Assembly: GCA_937922085.1 (NCBI GenBank)
Contig: CAKZVD010000017.1
Coordinates: 1-52,675, forward strand
Direction of reading: 5' to 3'
Source: an uncultured Tenacibaculum sp.
GTDB lineage: Bacteria; Bacteroidota; Bacteroidia; Flavobacteriales; Flavobacteriaceae
DNA length: 52,675 nt
Of the stretch, positions 24,684-34,221 are shown piece by piece. The position numbers and the translations under genes are program-made. How positions within the stretch are numbered: position 1 is the first letter of the stretch; every line of letters begins with the position of its first letter. The notes beneath the pieces are model-generated. The model worked only from the letters and a program-made list of their open reading frames with translations. It made no database searches and had not been told where the DNA came from.

Positions 24684-25706
24684 TTAATGTACTAAAATTC
24701 GTGTGTTAGGCAACAACTTTTTCAAATACCTATAATTTGCATCACTAAGTAATTCTTCACTAAAATCAAGTACTTGCAACCTATTTAAATTCTTTATAGA
24801 TTCTGGAAAAGAGATTATTTTATTCTTCTTTAATTCTAAATTCCATATTTTTTTTAAAGAAGTAATACTTTCAGGAAACTTAGTGAAGCTATTCTTATTT
24901 AACATCAAGTTATGAAGAGCAACTAAATTTTCAAACCCTTTAGGTAAATTTTTCAATTCATTTGAACTTAAATTTAATATTTCTAAAGTAATTAAATTAC
25001 TAAACGTTAAAGGCAACTCTTTCAACTTAGCTCCTCTTATTCTTAACGAAATTATATTTTTCAACTCCCCAAACTCTTCTGGTAAAACCTCTAAACTGCT
25101 ACCATCTATTGTTAAGTGTCTTAAATTCTTTAGCTTTTCAATCGATTTAGGCAAAAATGAAATTGTACTTAATGAAATACTTAATTCTTCTAAAGCTATT
25201 AGACCTCCTATTTCATTTGGTAACTCTTTTAAACCTTCGGCAATTAATAAAAACTTTAGTTTCTTAAGTTTACCAATAGAGTTTGGTAATTTATTTAAAA
25301 CACTTCGTACTTCTAAGTGTTCTAAATTTTCTATTTTTCCTATAGAATTTGGCAATAGCTTTAAACTATCTGAAGTAATTTTAAGTTTCTTTAAACTTTT
25401 AAGCTCTTTTATACTACTTGGTAATTCTTTTATGTTTTCGCAAAAAACATCTAAAATTTGTAAATTATCTAACTTTCCAATATATGAAGGCAATTTTTTA
25501 ATTCCATCATCTGAGATCTGTAGTACTCTAAGGTTCTTTAGTTTTATAATATCCTTAGATATCTTTTCGTTCCAGATGTTTAAATGTGTAACCTCTAGAG
25601 GCTCTTTTAAAGCTTCTCTTAAAGAATCATACTCTTTCTTTTTACTCTGTGAGCAAGAGTTAATTATAATAAATATAAAAAAAAGAGTTATTTTACATCT
25701 GATCAT
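24684..25706 (-). CDS. leucine-rich-repeat lipoprotein
   Basis: The 340-residue product has a lipoprotein signal (MIRCKITLFFIFIIINSC, Cys18) and then about eleven leucine-rich repeats of about 23 residues with the LxxLxxLxLxxNxLxxLPxxI pattern, for example LKNLRVLQISDDGIKKLPSYIGKLDNLQ-type units. LRR proteins bind other proteins. Anchored on the outer membrane, it could mediate adhesion or sense a ligand, but no partner can be named. It is followed after 8 bp by a small membrane protein and then by the GG peptide, all on the minus strand. Confidence 0.85.
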   Translation of the reverse strand: MIRCKITLFFIFIIINSCSQSKKKEYDSLREALKEPLEVTHLNIWNEKISKDIIKLKNLRVLQISDDGIKKLPSYIGKLDNLQILDVFCENIKELPSSIKELKSLKKLKITSDSLKLLPNSIGKIENLEHLEVRSVLNKLPNSIGKLKKLKFLLIAEGLKELPNEIGGLIALEELSISLSTISFLPKSIEKLKNLRHLTIDGSSLEVLPEEFGELKNIISLRIRGAKLKELPLTFSNLITLEILNLSSNELKNLPKGFENLVALHNLMLNKNSFTKFPESITSLKKIWNLELKKNKIISFPESIKNLNRLQVLDFSEELLSDANYRYLKKLLPNTRILVH

Positions 25707-25745
25707 TCTGTTTTTAACTTTCAGTATCTTAAAGCATTAAAAACA

Positions 25746-27551
25746 CTATTTATTTAAATCATCTAATGCTTTTTGTTCTAATTCTGCCTGAAACTCTTCT
25801 AAAACTGGCTTTATAGTACTTTGTGGTATTTCTGCCACTTTAATATACATTAAACCATCAACAGCATTATTAAATTTCGGATCTACATTAAAAGCAACTA
25901 AACGTGCGTTCTGTTTAACATATTTTTTTATTAGAACAGGAATTCTTAGTGTTCCTGGCTCAAGTTCATCTATAATTTTATCAAACTTTTGCATATCTGC
26001 CTCAGTAGCATCAAACACAAAATCTTTATCTCCGTCTTTTAATTTTACTTTATATTCTTTTTTAGGATAAATATATTGAGCCACATAAGGGTCATAATAA
26101 TGAGATTTCATAAATTCAATCATTAATGATTTTGAAAATTCAGAAAACTGATTACTTATACTTACTCCTCCCATTAAGTATTTATACTTAGGATATCTTA
26201 AGGTAACATGCAAAATACCTTTCCATAATAAGAAAAGAGGCATTGGTTTTTGTTGGTATTCCTTAGTAATAAATGCTCTACCTAACTCTATTGTTTGCTC
26301 CATCATTGTATACAATTCTGGTTCAATTCTAAACAAGCTATGAATATAAAAACCATGTATACCATGTTTTTTATAAATATCTTTACCTAAGCCCATTCTA
26401 TAAGAGCCTGCTAATTTACTAGCTTTATTATCCCATAAAATTAAATGATAATAATACTTATCATATTTATCTAAATCTAAAGGTTTATTGGTTCCTTCTC
26501 CAACTTCTCTAAAAGTAATTTCTCGCAACCTTCCTATTTCATGAATTAAATTAGGAATTACTTTTGCTTCTGTAAAAAACACTTCGTAGTTTTTACTTTC
26601 TAACAAACGTTTTCCATTATCTCTTAACTCATCTATTTCTTTAGATATTAAATCAGTATTTCTCTGAGAACTAATATTTTTAGCCTTCTTTGGAATTTTT
26701 AAGTTTTTGGTAGAAATTAACTTTTGATTTTTCTCAAAAGGATTTGCTAGCATGTATGTTTTCTTACGTAAAAACTCGTAAAATGCTGGAATATCTTTAT
26801 ATTGATTTTGATCTTTAATTGAAATTGGCTTTCCAATTCTTACTTTAATAACCCTACGCTTTTGAGAAAGCAATTCAGAAGGTAATTTTGCAGTTCTTAA
26901 AACACCGCTTATTTTAGATAAAAAATAAAAAAAGCGACTATTTTTAGCGTGAAAATAAATAGGAATTACAGGTACATTTGCTTTTTTAATTAACTTTACG
27001 GCTCCTTCTTCCCATGGTTTATCAACCATTAATTTACCATCTTTATAAGTAGAAACTTCTCCTGCCGGAAATATACCTAATGGTTTCCCTTCTCTTAAAT
27101 GCAATAACGAATTTTTTATACCTGCTAAACTAGATTTAGCATCCTTATGATCTTCAAAAGGATTAACTGGCATTATGTAAGGCTTTAATGGATCTGCTCT
27201 GTGCAACAAAAAATTTGCAATTATTTTATAATCTGGCCTATGTTCTACTAATAACCTTAATAATAAAATTCCGTCTATTCCTCCAAGAGGATGATTTGAT
27301 ATAGTTATAAAAGGTCCTTCTTTAGGAATACGTTTAAAATCTTCTTCTGGTATTTCAAATTCTATTTTAAACTCATCAAGTAATCCTTTTAAAAAAGGCA
27401 AATCACTTTTATGTTTATGTTTGTCATAAACTTTACTTACTCTAGAAATTCTTAAAACCTTAATTAGCAACCATCCAATAAACGTACCTAGAATACCTAA
27501 TTTATCTACATTTATTGCTTTTGCAACTTCTTTAGATGTTACTAAACTCAT
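25746..27551 (-). CDS. olsF: bifunctional ornithine-lipid acyltransferase OlsF type
   Basis: OlsF-type proteins make ornithine (or related amino-acid) lipids with two acyltransfers. The 601-residue product has an N-terminal PlsC/OlsA-like O-acyltransferase domain (about residues 80-275, with NHPLGGIDG as the acyl-transfer motif and FPAGEVSTYKDG) and a C-terminal GNAT-like OlsB/hemolysin domain (about 310-530, with REITFREVGEG, YRMGLGKDIY, ELGRAFI and LMGGVSISNQFSE). This order fits the fused enzymes described in Serratia and Flavobacterium johnsoniae. It stands 46 bp from aspartate kinase on the same strand. Whether the amine is ornithine, glycine or another cannot be told from sequence. Confidence 0.85.
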   Translation of the reverse strand: MSLVTSKEVAKAINVDKLGILGTFIGWLLIKVLRISRVSKVYDKHKHKSDLPFLKGLLDEFKIEFEIPEEDFKRIPKEGPFITISNHPLGGIDGILLLRLLVEHRPDYKIIANFLLHRADPLKPYIMPVNPFEDHKDAKSSLAGIKNSLLHLREGKPLGIFPAGEVSTYKDGKLMVDKPWEEGAVKLIKKANVPVIPIYFHAKNSRFFYFLSKISGVLRTAKLPSELLSQKRRVIKVRIGKPISIKDQNQYKDIPAFYEFLRKKTYMLANPFEKNQKLISTKNLKIPKKAKNISSQRNTDLISKEIDELRDNGKRLLESKNYEVFFTEAKVIPNLIHEIGRLREITFREVGEGTNKPLDLDKYDKYYYHLILWDNKASKLAGSYRMGLGKDIYKKHGIHGFYIHSLFRIEPELYTMMEQTIELGRAFITKEYQQKPMPLFLLWKGILHVTLRYPKYKYLMGGVSISNQFSEFSKSLMIEFMKSHYYDPYVAQYIYPKKEYKVKLKDGDKDFVFDATEADMQKFDKIIDELEPGTLRIPVLIKKYVKQNARLVAFNVDPKFNNAVDGLMYIKVAEIPQSTIKPVLEEFQAELEQKALDDLNK

Positions 27552-27596
27552 AATTTGGCGTTAACTTTAACTACAAATATATTAAGAAAATTGCTG

Positions 27597-28850
27597 TTAT
27601 TCCTGTTTTTCTTGAATTACTAATTGCGCAGTTTCTGTATTAATTTGCCTAATAATAGCTTTACCTCTTCGTTTTATATTGGTAATAGCCTCATCATCAA
27701 AATGTCTAATAGTAAATAATGTTGCGTTTTTATATGACTTAATATTAAAAGCAGATTTAATATCGTTGTAAAAATCTTCAAACATTCCATATTTATCTTC
27801 TACACATACAGAGAAGCTTAATGCTGAATTCTGAATTAGATTTACCTTTAATTTATAGTCGTGTAATTTTTTAAAAACAGCACTTATATTATCTTCTACC
27901 ATAAAAGAAAAATCTTTTGCTGAAACAGAAACTAATATTTGATTTTTCTTAACAATGTAACAAGGAACTTCAGGCTCTATTCCTACAGTTTTTGTTACGG
28001 ATGTACCTGTTTGATTTAAATTCTCAAAAGAACGAACAAATAAGGGAATTCGTTTTTGTTCTAAAGGTTGTAACGTTTTAGGATGAATTACAGAAGCTCC
28101 GTAAAAAGCCATTTCTATTGCTTCTGTATAAGATATTTTTTCAAGCAACTCTGTTTCTTCAAAAACTCTTGGGTCGGCATTTAAAACTCCTGGTACATCT
28201 TTCCATATAGTAACACTTTCTGCATTTAAACAATATGCAAAAATACCCGCAGTATAATCAGATCCTTCTCTCCCTAGAGTTGTTGTTTTACCATTACTCC
28301 CGCCTAAAAAACCTTGTGTTATATTTAATTTAGTAGTATCTACTTTTTCTTGAATAACTTTTTCTGTTAATTCCCAATTAACTTTAGCGTCTCTATAGTT
28401 ATCATCAGTTATTACAAAACCCCTAACATCTAGCCAATTGTTCTCTAATCCTATTTCTTTTAAGTATGCACTTACAATGGTAGTAGACATTAATTCACCA
28501 AAACTTACTATTTGATCATACACATAATTATAATCAGTAGATGAATTAGTTGTCATAAAACCACTTAATTCACCAAATAAGATGGTTATTTTATGATAAA
28601 CTTCATGTTCTTTTTGAAATAGACCTGATAACATTTCGTAATGAAAGTTTTTTACAAACTCTAATGCTGATGAAAGTCCTTCTTCAGCCCTATAACTTGT
28701 TACCAAGTTTTCAAAAGCATTTGTCATTTTACCCATTGCTGAAATTACTACTAAAGTATTTTCAGTTCCAACATGTTGTAAAACACGAGCTATATTTTTA
28801 ACTGCATCTGGATTTTTAACTGATGCTCCTCCAAATTTAAATATTCTCAT
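27597..28850 (-). CDS. aspartate kinase
   Basis: Aspartate kinase phosphorylates aspartate, the entry step to lysine, threonine, methionine and diaminopimelate. The 417-residue monofunctional enzyme starts with the signature MRIFKFGGASVKNP, and has the ATP/aspartate region with FGELMSTTIV and TQGFLGG...TTLGREGSDYTAGIFA, then WKDVPGVLNADPR. A C-terminal ACT-like part (about residues 300-400, with ILVSVSAKDFSFMVEDNISA) may bind the feedback effector. The start overlaps the end of the upstream acetyltransferase gene by 14 bp, so the two are cotranscribed. No homoserine dehydrogenase is fused or adjacent. Confidence 0.95.
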   Translation of the reverse strand: MRIFKFGGASVKNPDAVKNIARVLQHVGTENTLVVISAMGKMTNAFENLVTSYRAEEGLSSALEFVKNFHYEMLSGLFQKEHEVYHKITILFGELSGFMTTNSSTDYNYVYDQIVSFGELMSTTIVSAYLKEIGLENNWLDVRGFVITDDNYRDAKVNWELTEKVIQEKVDTTKLNITQGFLGGSNGKTTTLGREGSDYTAGIFAYCLNAESVTIWKDVPGVLNADPRVFEETELLEKISYTEAIEMAFYGASVIHPKTLQPLEQKRIPLFVRSFENLNQTGTSVTKTVGIEPEVPCYIVKKNQILVSVSAKDFSFMVEDNISAVFKKLHDYKLKVNLIQNSALSFSVCVEDKYGMFEDFYNDIKSAFNIKSYKNATLFTIRHFDDEAITNIKRRGKAIIRQINTETAQLVIQEKQE

Positions 28851-29322
28851 GTATAAAATTTTCTAAATTTTCACTATTCATTTGTGCAACTTTCCATTCC
28901 TTAAAAACTGTTGCTCCTGTATTTTCGTAAAATCGTACCGCATTAGTATTCCAATCTAAAACTTCCCATGATACTCGTTTATAATTATTATCAAATGCGT
29001 ATTTCATTATCTCTTTATACAAAGCCTTTCCTGCTCCTATACCTCTTTTAGAGGCAGTAATCATTAAATCTTCTAAATGTATTGTTTTACCTTTCCATGT
29101 AGAATATCTTTCATAAAATAATGCCATTCCAATAATTGTTCCATCATTTTCTTCAGCTACAAATGTTTTAAACCTAGGAGCTTCTCCAAAACCATCTTTT
29201 ATTAAATCTTCTACAGTAATAACTACAGCATCAGGTTCTTTTTCAAAAACTGCTAACTCAGTAATTAAACCCAAAATAGCTTTTGCATCTTTAATTTCTC
29301 CCTTACGAATACTAAAACTCAT
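28837..29322 (-). CDS. GNAT family N-acetyltransferase
   Basis: This 161-residue acetyltransferase begins FSIRKGEIKDAKAILGLITELA, continues with VEDLIKDGFG and the central strand FVAEENDGTIIGMALFYERYSTWKG, and carries the acetyl-CoA loop as SKRGIGAGKALYKEI (about residues 94-108). It ends with YENTGATVFKEWKV. The form is that of the polyamine/diamine acetyltransferase (SAT-like) group, but the substrate is not certain. It is the first gene of a unit with aspartate kinase, overlapping it by 14 bp. Confidence 0.9.
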   Translation of the reverse strand: MSFSIRKGEIKDAKAILGLITELAVFEKEPDAVVITVEDLIKDGFGEAPRFKTFVAEENDGTIIGMALFYERYSTWKGKTIHLEDLMITASKRGIGAGKALYKEIMKYAFDNNYKRVSWEVLDWNTNAVRFYENTGATVFKEWKVAQMNSENLENFIHENI

Positions 29323-29509
29323 TTCTTTTTAAATTTTAAGCAAAAATAGTTTTTATAACCCCTTGTTAAAAAAAATAACAAATTACAACACATCATTCTT
29401 TTTTTGTTGAGTTTTTTAACAAGAACACTAAAAAAAGTAAACAATTTTTAAAATTAAGTCTTAAAATAAACATATTCTAATATATAATGAAGTCCTTTTC
29501 ATTTAAATA

Positions 29510-29546
29510 AAAAAAGGCAACCATCTAATATAATAGTTACCTTTTT
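29510..29546. terminator. terminator hairpin beside a gene remnant
   Basis: AAAAAGGCAAC (29512-29522) pairs with GTTACCTTTTT (29536-29546) with one mismatch, with A/T runs on both sides. On the minus strand it sits just after the broken gene at 29550-29740, which supports that a real transcript once ended here. Confidence 0.65.
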
Positions 29547-29549
29547 AAT

Positions 29550-29740
29550 TTATATTTTGCATAAAAAATAGAAAAGACTTCTAATATTTATGGAATAAGT
29601 TCTCTTATCATTATCTAATATTGGTTTATCTGGTAAACTTACATAAGAAACACTAAACCTTTCTCTATCTAAATCGGTACTTTGACCAAAAGATACAAGG
29701 TTCATTAATAATAGAATATAAAGTATTATTTTTTCATCAT
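29550..29740 (-). pseudogene. 5' remnant of an exported flavobacterial protein gene
   Basis: On the minus strand an ATG-ATG-AAA-AAA start at 29740 is followed at once by a stop, but one added A restores a secreted-protein N-terminus: MMKK then IILYILLLMNLVSFGQ (signal peptide) and STDLDRERFSVSYVSLPDKP plus ILDNDKRTYSIN. The frame then runs into ISLFYFLC-like sequence and stops at 29550. The S(T)DLDRERF-VSYV-LP start is familiar to me from larger flavobacterial exported proteins, so this looks like a truncated and frameshifted copy. It is too short to encode the whole protein, and the terminator right after it fits a deletion of the body. Confidence 0.55.
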
Positions 29741-29841
29741 TTTTTTACTTTTATTTTTCACGACAAATGTAAAAATAAAATTGAATGTTTTTTTCTTGGC
29801 TTTTTTCATACTAAAAATGTTAAAATACTACCCGAAAACGT

Positions 29842-29872
29842 TGTAGTTACATAAAAAAGTTGGCATCTTTGT
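29842..29872 (+). promoter_or_regulatory. promoter of fbp (-33 and -7)
   Basis: TTG (29842-29844), 20 bp, then CATCTTTG (29865-29872) is close to the Bacteroidota consensus. It leaves a leader of about 20 bases before the fbp ATG. Confidence 0.55.
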
Positions 29873-29897
29873 GGAATAATAAAATTGTATCTTTTTT

Positions 29898-30914
29898 ATG
29901 GCTAAAAAAAATCAAACGTTAGGTGAGTTTATTATTGAAAATCAATCTTCTTTCAAATATACCTCAGGAGAATTATCTCGACTCATTAATTCTATACGTT
30001 TAGCAGCTAAAGTAGTTAATCATGAAGTAAATAAGGCGGGGTTAGTAGATATTATTGGAGCTGCTGGTGAAACCAACATTCAAGGAGAGGACCAACAAAA
30101 GCTAGATATTTATGCAAATGATAAATTTATTCAAACATTAACCAATAGAAATATTGTTTGTGGTATTGCCAGTGAAGAAGAAGACGATTTTATCATAGTA
30201 AATAGTCAAGATGAAAACCATCAAAACAAATATGTAGTTTTAATTGATCCTTTAGATGGCTCTTCTAATATAGATGTAAATGTTTCTGTAGGTACTATTT
30301 TTTCTATTTACAGACGTGTAACTCCTGTTGGAACTCCTGTACAATTAAAAGATTTTTTACAAAAAGGAAGCGAACAAGTCGCTGCTGGATATGTTGTTTA
30401 TGGTACTTCTACAATGTTAGTTTATACAACTGGTCATGGTGTAAATGGTTTTACTTTAAATCCTGCAATTGGAACCTTTTATTTATCACATCCAAGTATG
30501 CAATTTCCTGAAGATGGAAAAATTTATTCTGTAAACGAAGGGAATTATATTCATTTTCCTCAAGGAGTAAAAAACTATATTAAATACTGCCAGGAAGAAG
30601 AAGGAAACAGACCTTATACAAGTAGATATATTGGATCTTTAGTTTCTGATTTTCATAGAAACATGATTAAAGGAGGTATTTATATGTACCCAAAAAGTTC
30701 AAAAAATGCGAAAGGAAAACTACGTTTATTATATGAATGTAATCCTATGGCATTTTTAGCTGAACAAGCAAATGGAAAAGCTTCTGATGGGTATACTCGT
30801 ATTATGGACATTGCTCCTACTGAATTACATGAGCGTGTTCCTTTTTTCTGCGGAAGTAAAAACATGGTAGAAAAAGCAGAAGAATTTATGACTAAATTTC
30901 CTACTGAAAATTAA
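29898..30914 (+). CDS. fbp: class I fructose-1,6-bisphosphatase
   Basis: This enzyme removes the 1-phosphate from fructose 1,6-bisphosphate, the regulated step of gluconeogenesis. At 338 residues it has normal class I length. It shows the metal-binding EEED region (ASEEEDDFI, about residues 94-102), the signature [20 protein letters not shown] (about 116-135), [15 protein letters not shown], the substrate-binding [20 protein letters not shown] and [20 protein letters not shown]. It has its own promoter, and a terminator separates it from the superoxide dismutase gene. Confidence 0.97.
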   Translation: MAKKNQTLGEFIIENQSSFKYTSGELSRLINSIRLAAKVVNHEVNKAGLVDIIGAAGETNIQGEDQQKLDIYANDKFIQTLTNRNIVCGIASEEEDDFIIVNSQDENHQNKYVVLIDPLDGSSNIDVNVSVGTIFSIYRRVTPVGTPVQLKDFLQKGSEQVAAGYVVYGTSTMLVYTTGHGVNGFTLNPAIGTFYLSHPSMQFPEDGKIYSVNEGNYIHFPQGVKNYIKYCQEEEGNRPYTSRYIGSLVSDFHRNMIKGGIYMYPKSSKNAKGKLRLLYECNPMAFLAEQANGKASDGYTRIMDIAPTELHERVPFFCGSKNMVEKAEEFMTKFPTEN

Positions 30915-30947
30915 AGAATAACTATTAACTATAGTAAAATAAATTTC

Positions 30948-30981
30948 AAATAGGATTAACCATTGTTAGTCCTATTTTTTT
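30948..30981 (+). terminator. Rho-independent terminator of fbp
   Basis: AAATAGGATTAAC (30948-30960) pairs with GTTAGTCCTATTT (30965-30977), 13 bp with one G-T pair, followed by T residues. Confidence 0.85.
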
Positions 30982-31029
30982 ATGGTAAATTCGTAACTCA
31001 AAAAATATTAAATCAAATAAACACATATT

Positions 31030-31638
31030 ATGGCTTTTAAATTACCAGAATTAGGGTATGCTTACGATGCATTAGAACCAAATATAGATGCTAGAACTAT
31101 GGAAATTCATTATTCGAAGCATCATAATGGATATACAAATAAATTAAATGCTGCAATTGAAGGTTCTGATTTAGAAGGAAAATCAATTGAAGATATTTTA
31201 GGGAACTTAGACATGAACAATGCTGGAGTTCGTAATAATGGAGGTGGTTTTTATAATCATTCTTTATTTTGGAGTGTAATGAATCCTGAAGGAAAAGGAC
31301 GTTTGTCTGGAGAATTAAAAGATGCTATTGAAGCTGAATTTGGTTCTGTAGATGCTTTTAAAGATGCTTTTGCAAAGGCAGCTGCTACACAATTCGGTTC
31401 TGGTTGGGCATGGTTATGTGTTCATAAAGGAGGAAAAGTAGAGGTTTGTTCTACTCCTAACCAAGATAATCCGTTAATGCCTGGTGTTACTTGTGGAGGA
31501 ACTCCTATCTTAGGATTAGATGTTTGGGAACACGCATACTACTTAAACTACCAAAACCGTAGACCAGATTATATTAATGCTTTCTTTAATGTAATTAACT
31601 GGAACGAAGTTGAAAGAAGATATGCTGAAGCTAAATAA
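31030..31638 (+). CDS. superoxide dismutase, Mn/Fe family (Mn-like)
   Basis: This enzyme converts superoxide to hydrogen peroxide and oxygen. The 202-residue protein carries the four metal ligands His27 (MEIHYSKHH), His77 ([10 protein letters not shown]), Asp164 and His168 ([19 protein letters not shown]). The run [10 protein letters not shown] is of the manganese type (Gly in place of the iron-type Gln), and a Gln follows in [11 protein letters not shown], so the name sodA is plausible, though metal choice cannot be proved by sequence. There is no signal peptide, so it is cytosolic. A strong terminator follows. Confidence 0.96.
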   Translation: MAFKLPELGYAYDALEPNIDARTMEIHYSKHHNGYTNKLNAAIEGSDLEGKSIEDILGNLDMNNAGVRNNGGGFYNHSLFWSVMNPEGKGRLSGELKDAIEAEFGSVDAFKDAFAKAAATQFGSGWAWLCVHKGGKVEVCSTPNQDNPLMPGVTCGGTPILGLDVWEHAYYLNYQNRRPDYINAFFNVINWNEVERRYAEAK

Positions 31639-31940
31639 TTAGTTTTAGTAACTTAAAAATAAAAAGCACCCATTGGGTGCTTTTTATTTTTAATAACAAA
31701 CTTATTTATCAAACACCCAATAATTCCCAATACTTCCTAAGACTCTCTTCAACTTCAGCAAAAATTATTGACTATACTTTTAACTCTTTAAACCAATTTA
31801 AAAGAGTATGTTATTTTCATTTTTTTAACTATTATTAAATTAATAGCGTTTTTTTTTATGCTTTTTTAACTTTTTTACTAAAAAAAACATAGTTTTGCTT
31901 TCAATAATAAATTTAACAATTGTTATACAAATTTAAAAAT
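31639..31940. other. intergenic region after superoxide dismutase
   Basis: It contains the superoxide dismutase terminator, an AT-rich inverted repeat (ACTCTTTAAA at about 31784-31793 with TTTAAAAGAGT at about 31798-31808) and a -7 element, TAGTTTTG (31890-31897), 44 bp before the next ATG. No gene is visible. Confidence 0.5.
31661..31692 (+). terminator. Rho-independent terminator of superoxide dismutase
   Basis: AAAAAGCACCC (31661-31671) and GGGTGCTTTTT (31675-31685) pair perfectly around ATT and are followed by ATTTTT. Confidence 0.93.
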
Positions 31941-33629
31941 ATGAAGATAAAATCGTTAATTATTTTATGCTTTTGCTTTATGCTTACTACTATAATTGCT
32001 CAAAAACAAAAGTCAAAATCAATCACTATTCTATTGCCATCGTACCCTACCGAACTACCTGTTAAAGATTTGGATACGTATGCTATTAATTTTTTAGATA
32101 AAGCAGAAAGAGCGTTACCTTTTAATGAAGAAGAATTACAAAAAGCATTAAATTTTGAGTCATTTAGTCATTCTGTAGGAGATGAAACTCCCGATTTATT
32201 TTTTGGTGTGCAAGGGGTTGGTATAAATGATATTGAAACAACAATAAAAAGATCTGGAAGTAAAAAACAATATACAGTATACTCAAAACCTAAAACGAAC
32301 ACCAAAATATCTATTATGCTACTAGTAGATGGAGAGCCTAGACAAATTCTGGATTTTCCTATTCCTATTAGAACACAAGATAAAAAAGCGGTAACTACAA
32401 TTACTACTTTTTCTTTTGATGAGGCTGAAAAATATTTAGACTTTAGAGATGTTGATAGCGCTAAACCAACACCAACTTTAGTAAAAGACTTCTTAAAAAA
32501 ATACCTAGGAGATGAATATTTAACAAAAACTATTGTTCCTAAATTAAAATCTAAATATGATTATGGGTCTGTAAAAAAATCTCAAACTTTTTACTACATA
32601 AAAGACAAGAAAAATAAGCCTTTAATTAAAGAAAGTAAGCAAAAAATTATTGAATTATATAATAACATTTTTGCTAAAACAAATACTTTAGAAGACTTAA
32701 GAGACAGCAAAGCTTTATTCACACCCTATATTACTTATTGGAAAGATTTGTATGAAAAATATAAATCAGTAAAAAAACCAGCTTGGGCAATGTTAATAAA
32801 CTTACACGCTACTGCAATAATTATGGAAGATGTAAGTTTAGCTGAAGAGTACTTAAATAAGTTAGTTGCATTAGAAACAAAAAGTTGGGCTACAAGAGCT
32901 GCTAAGGATAGATTTAAAAAATTTAAAGAAAAATACGACATAAATCATAACCATAGTGGAGAAAGAATTTATGCAGAAAACTATGAACTTAATAAGAGGC
33001 TTGGCAATGTTTTAAAAAATGAAGAAGAAAAGAAAAAGGCAAAGGCGAATGATATTTTAGGAACTACTGGGTATATAATTTCTTCAAAAGATGAAAAGTT
33101 TGAGGGCGAAATTACTCTTAAATTTAGTAAAGAAGAAGAAAAAAAAGAACCAGGAACTTTTATTAGTTTAGATGGTGAAAAAACACCGGGTAAATCTGTT
33201 ACCATTAAGTACAAAAACGCGAGAGGAAAAACAAGGATTAAAGAATTAAAAGCCAAAAAAGTTAAAGAAATTGTTATTGGTGATAAAATTTACAAGCCTA
33301 TTAATCCAGAAACTGATGGACTTCAAAAAGTAGCTAATGCTTTAAACTTTGCCTTTAGCAATATTATTTTAATGAAAGAACTTTATAAATCTGAAAAAAT
33401 AGGGGTATACTTAAGTCATAAATCTGATAGTGAATATTACTTAAAATTTCCTTCAAATGAAAAGGCTAAAAAAGTTAAAATGAACTCTGATAGTAGTTTT
33501 ATAACCAACACTAGTGAATTATTTAAAAGCTGTGCTTCTTTAGTTGAAAAACTTAAAAAAGGAAAGTTTAAAAATACTGAAAAAGATTTAGTTGAAATTT
33601 CTAAATTATTCTCTACTGAATGTAAATGA
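31941..33629 (+). CDS. large secreted protein, function unknown
   Basis: From the ATG at 31941 the product has 562 residues with a signal peptide (MKIKSLIILCFCFMLTTIIAQ). An in-frame TTG at 31920 is rejected. The mature protein is lysine-rich. An N-terminal beta-rich part contains SITILLPSYPTELPVKDLDT and LFFGVQGVGINDIETTIKRS; a helical middle has TPYITYWKDLYEKYKSVKKP and YLNKLVALE (TPR-like); and a C-terminal part has EGEITLKFSKEEE and KSVTIKYKNARGKTRIKELK. No T9SS tail, lipobox or enzyme motif is seen. It may be a periplasmic or surface structural protein. It has its own -7 element and a strong bidirectional terminator. Confidence 0.75.
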   Translation: MKIKSLIILCFCFMLTTIIAQKQKSKSITILLPSYPTELPVKDLDTYAINFLDKAERALPFNEEELQKALNFESFSHSVGDETPDLFFGVQGVGINDIETTIKRSGSKKQYTVYSKPKTNTKISIMLLVDGEPRQILDFPIPIRTQDKKAVTTITTFSFDEAEKYLDFRDVDSAKPTPTLVKDFLKKYLGDEYLTKTIVPKLKSKYDYGSVKKSQTFYYIKDKKNKPLIKESKQKIIELYNNIFAKTNTLEDLRDSKALFTPYITYWKDLYEKYKSVKKPAWAMLINLHATAIIMEDVSLAEEYLNKLVALETKSWATRAAKDRFKKFKEKYDINHNHSGERIYAENYELNKRLGNVLKNEEEKKKAKANDILGTTGYIISSKDEKFEGEITLKFSKEEEKKEPGTFISLDGEKTPGKSVTIKYKNARGKTRIKELKAKKVKEIVIGDKIYKPINPETDGLQKVANALNFAFSNIILMKELYKSEKIGVYLSHKSDSEYYLKFPSNEKAKKVKMNSDSSFITNTSELFKSCASLVEKLKKGKFKNTEKDLVEISKLFSTECK

Positions 33630-33649
33630 TCTTTTTTCAATAAAAATAG

Positions 33650-33684
33650 AAAGTCGTATAACTTAACGTTATACGACTTTTTGT
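33650..33684. terminator. bidirectional terminator between convergent genes
   Basis: AAAGTCGTATAAC (33650-33662) and GTTATACGACTTT (33668-33680) form a perfect 13-bp stem with T runs on both strands, serving the secreted-protein gene and the thioesterase gene. Confidence 0.93.
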
Positions 33685-33688
33685 TTGT

Positions 33689-34171
33689 TTATACTTTTTG
33701 AAAACGAAAGCTTTTAATTCGTTCTTCAAAACTAGATTCTTCAATTGGTAAAGCTACTTGTTCAAATAAACTTAGTAAATCTTCTGAATGTTTTGTTGAT
33801 GTTAGTTTTAATAAATTAAAATAAACAAAAGAACTCCACATAACAGCTTTAAGCATTGTTTTATCCTCATTAAACATACGTATTTCAACAAATAACTTTT
33901 TATCTGTAAAATTAATTAACTGAGATTCTATAGTAACTGTTTCCATTAAAACAGCTGGTTTTAAATAAGCTATTTGATGTGTAGAAACCACCCAACTTTT
34001 TCCAGTTTCTTTACCGTGTTTATAAATATCTAAATCATAATTCTCAATTATCTGATCTTCTCTAGCATTGATCAAATAATTAAAATAAGCAGCATTGTTT
34101 AAATGATTAAAAGGATCGCAATCCTGAAATCTAATCTTTGTTTTACTTTCTAAAATTTTTGGTAATTCCAT
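33689..34171 (-). CDS. acyl-CoA thioesterase (hotdog fold, 4HBT type)
   Basis: This 160-residue hotdog-fold protein should hydrolyse an acyl-CoA thioester. The typical active-site stretch RFQDCDPFNHLNNAAYFNYL (about residues 14-33) holds the catalytic Asp-x-x-x-H-x-N pattern of the 4-hydroxybenzoyl-CoA thioesterase family. Later strands include TVTIESQLINFTDKKLFVEIRMF and MLKAVMWSSFVYFNL. A perfect 26-bp palindrome (34185-34210) lies in front of it, shared in form with the one before the TetR gene directly upstream, so repression by that regulator is likely. The acyl substrate is unknown. Confidence 0.88.
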   Translation of the reverse strand: MELPKILESKTKIRFQDCDPFNHLNNAAYFNYLINAREDQIIENYDLDIYKHGKETGKSWVVSTHQIAYLKPAVLMETVTIESQLINFTDKKLFVEIRMFNEDKTMLKAVMWSSFVYFNLLKLTSTKHSEDLLSLFEQVALPIEESSFEERIKSFRFQKV

Positions 34172-34184
34172 AGTATTAAAATTT

Positions 34185-34210
34185 AAAAATATACCGATTG
34201 GTATATTTTT
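34185..34210. promoter_or_regulatory. TetR operator before the thioesterase gene
   Basis: AAAAATATACC-gatt-GGTATATTTTT is a perfect palindrome with 11-bp arms, 14 bp before the thioesterase start and just after the TetR stop. The same ATATACC/GGTATAT core appears before the TetR gene. Confidence 0.7.
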
Positions 34211-34221
34211 GGTTAAAAAAA

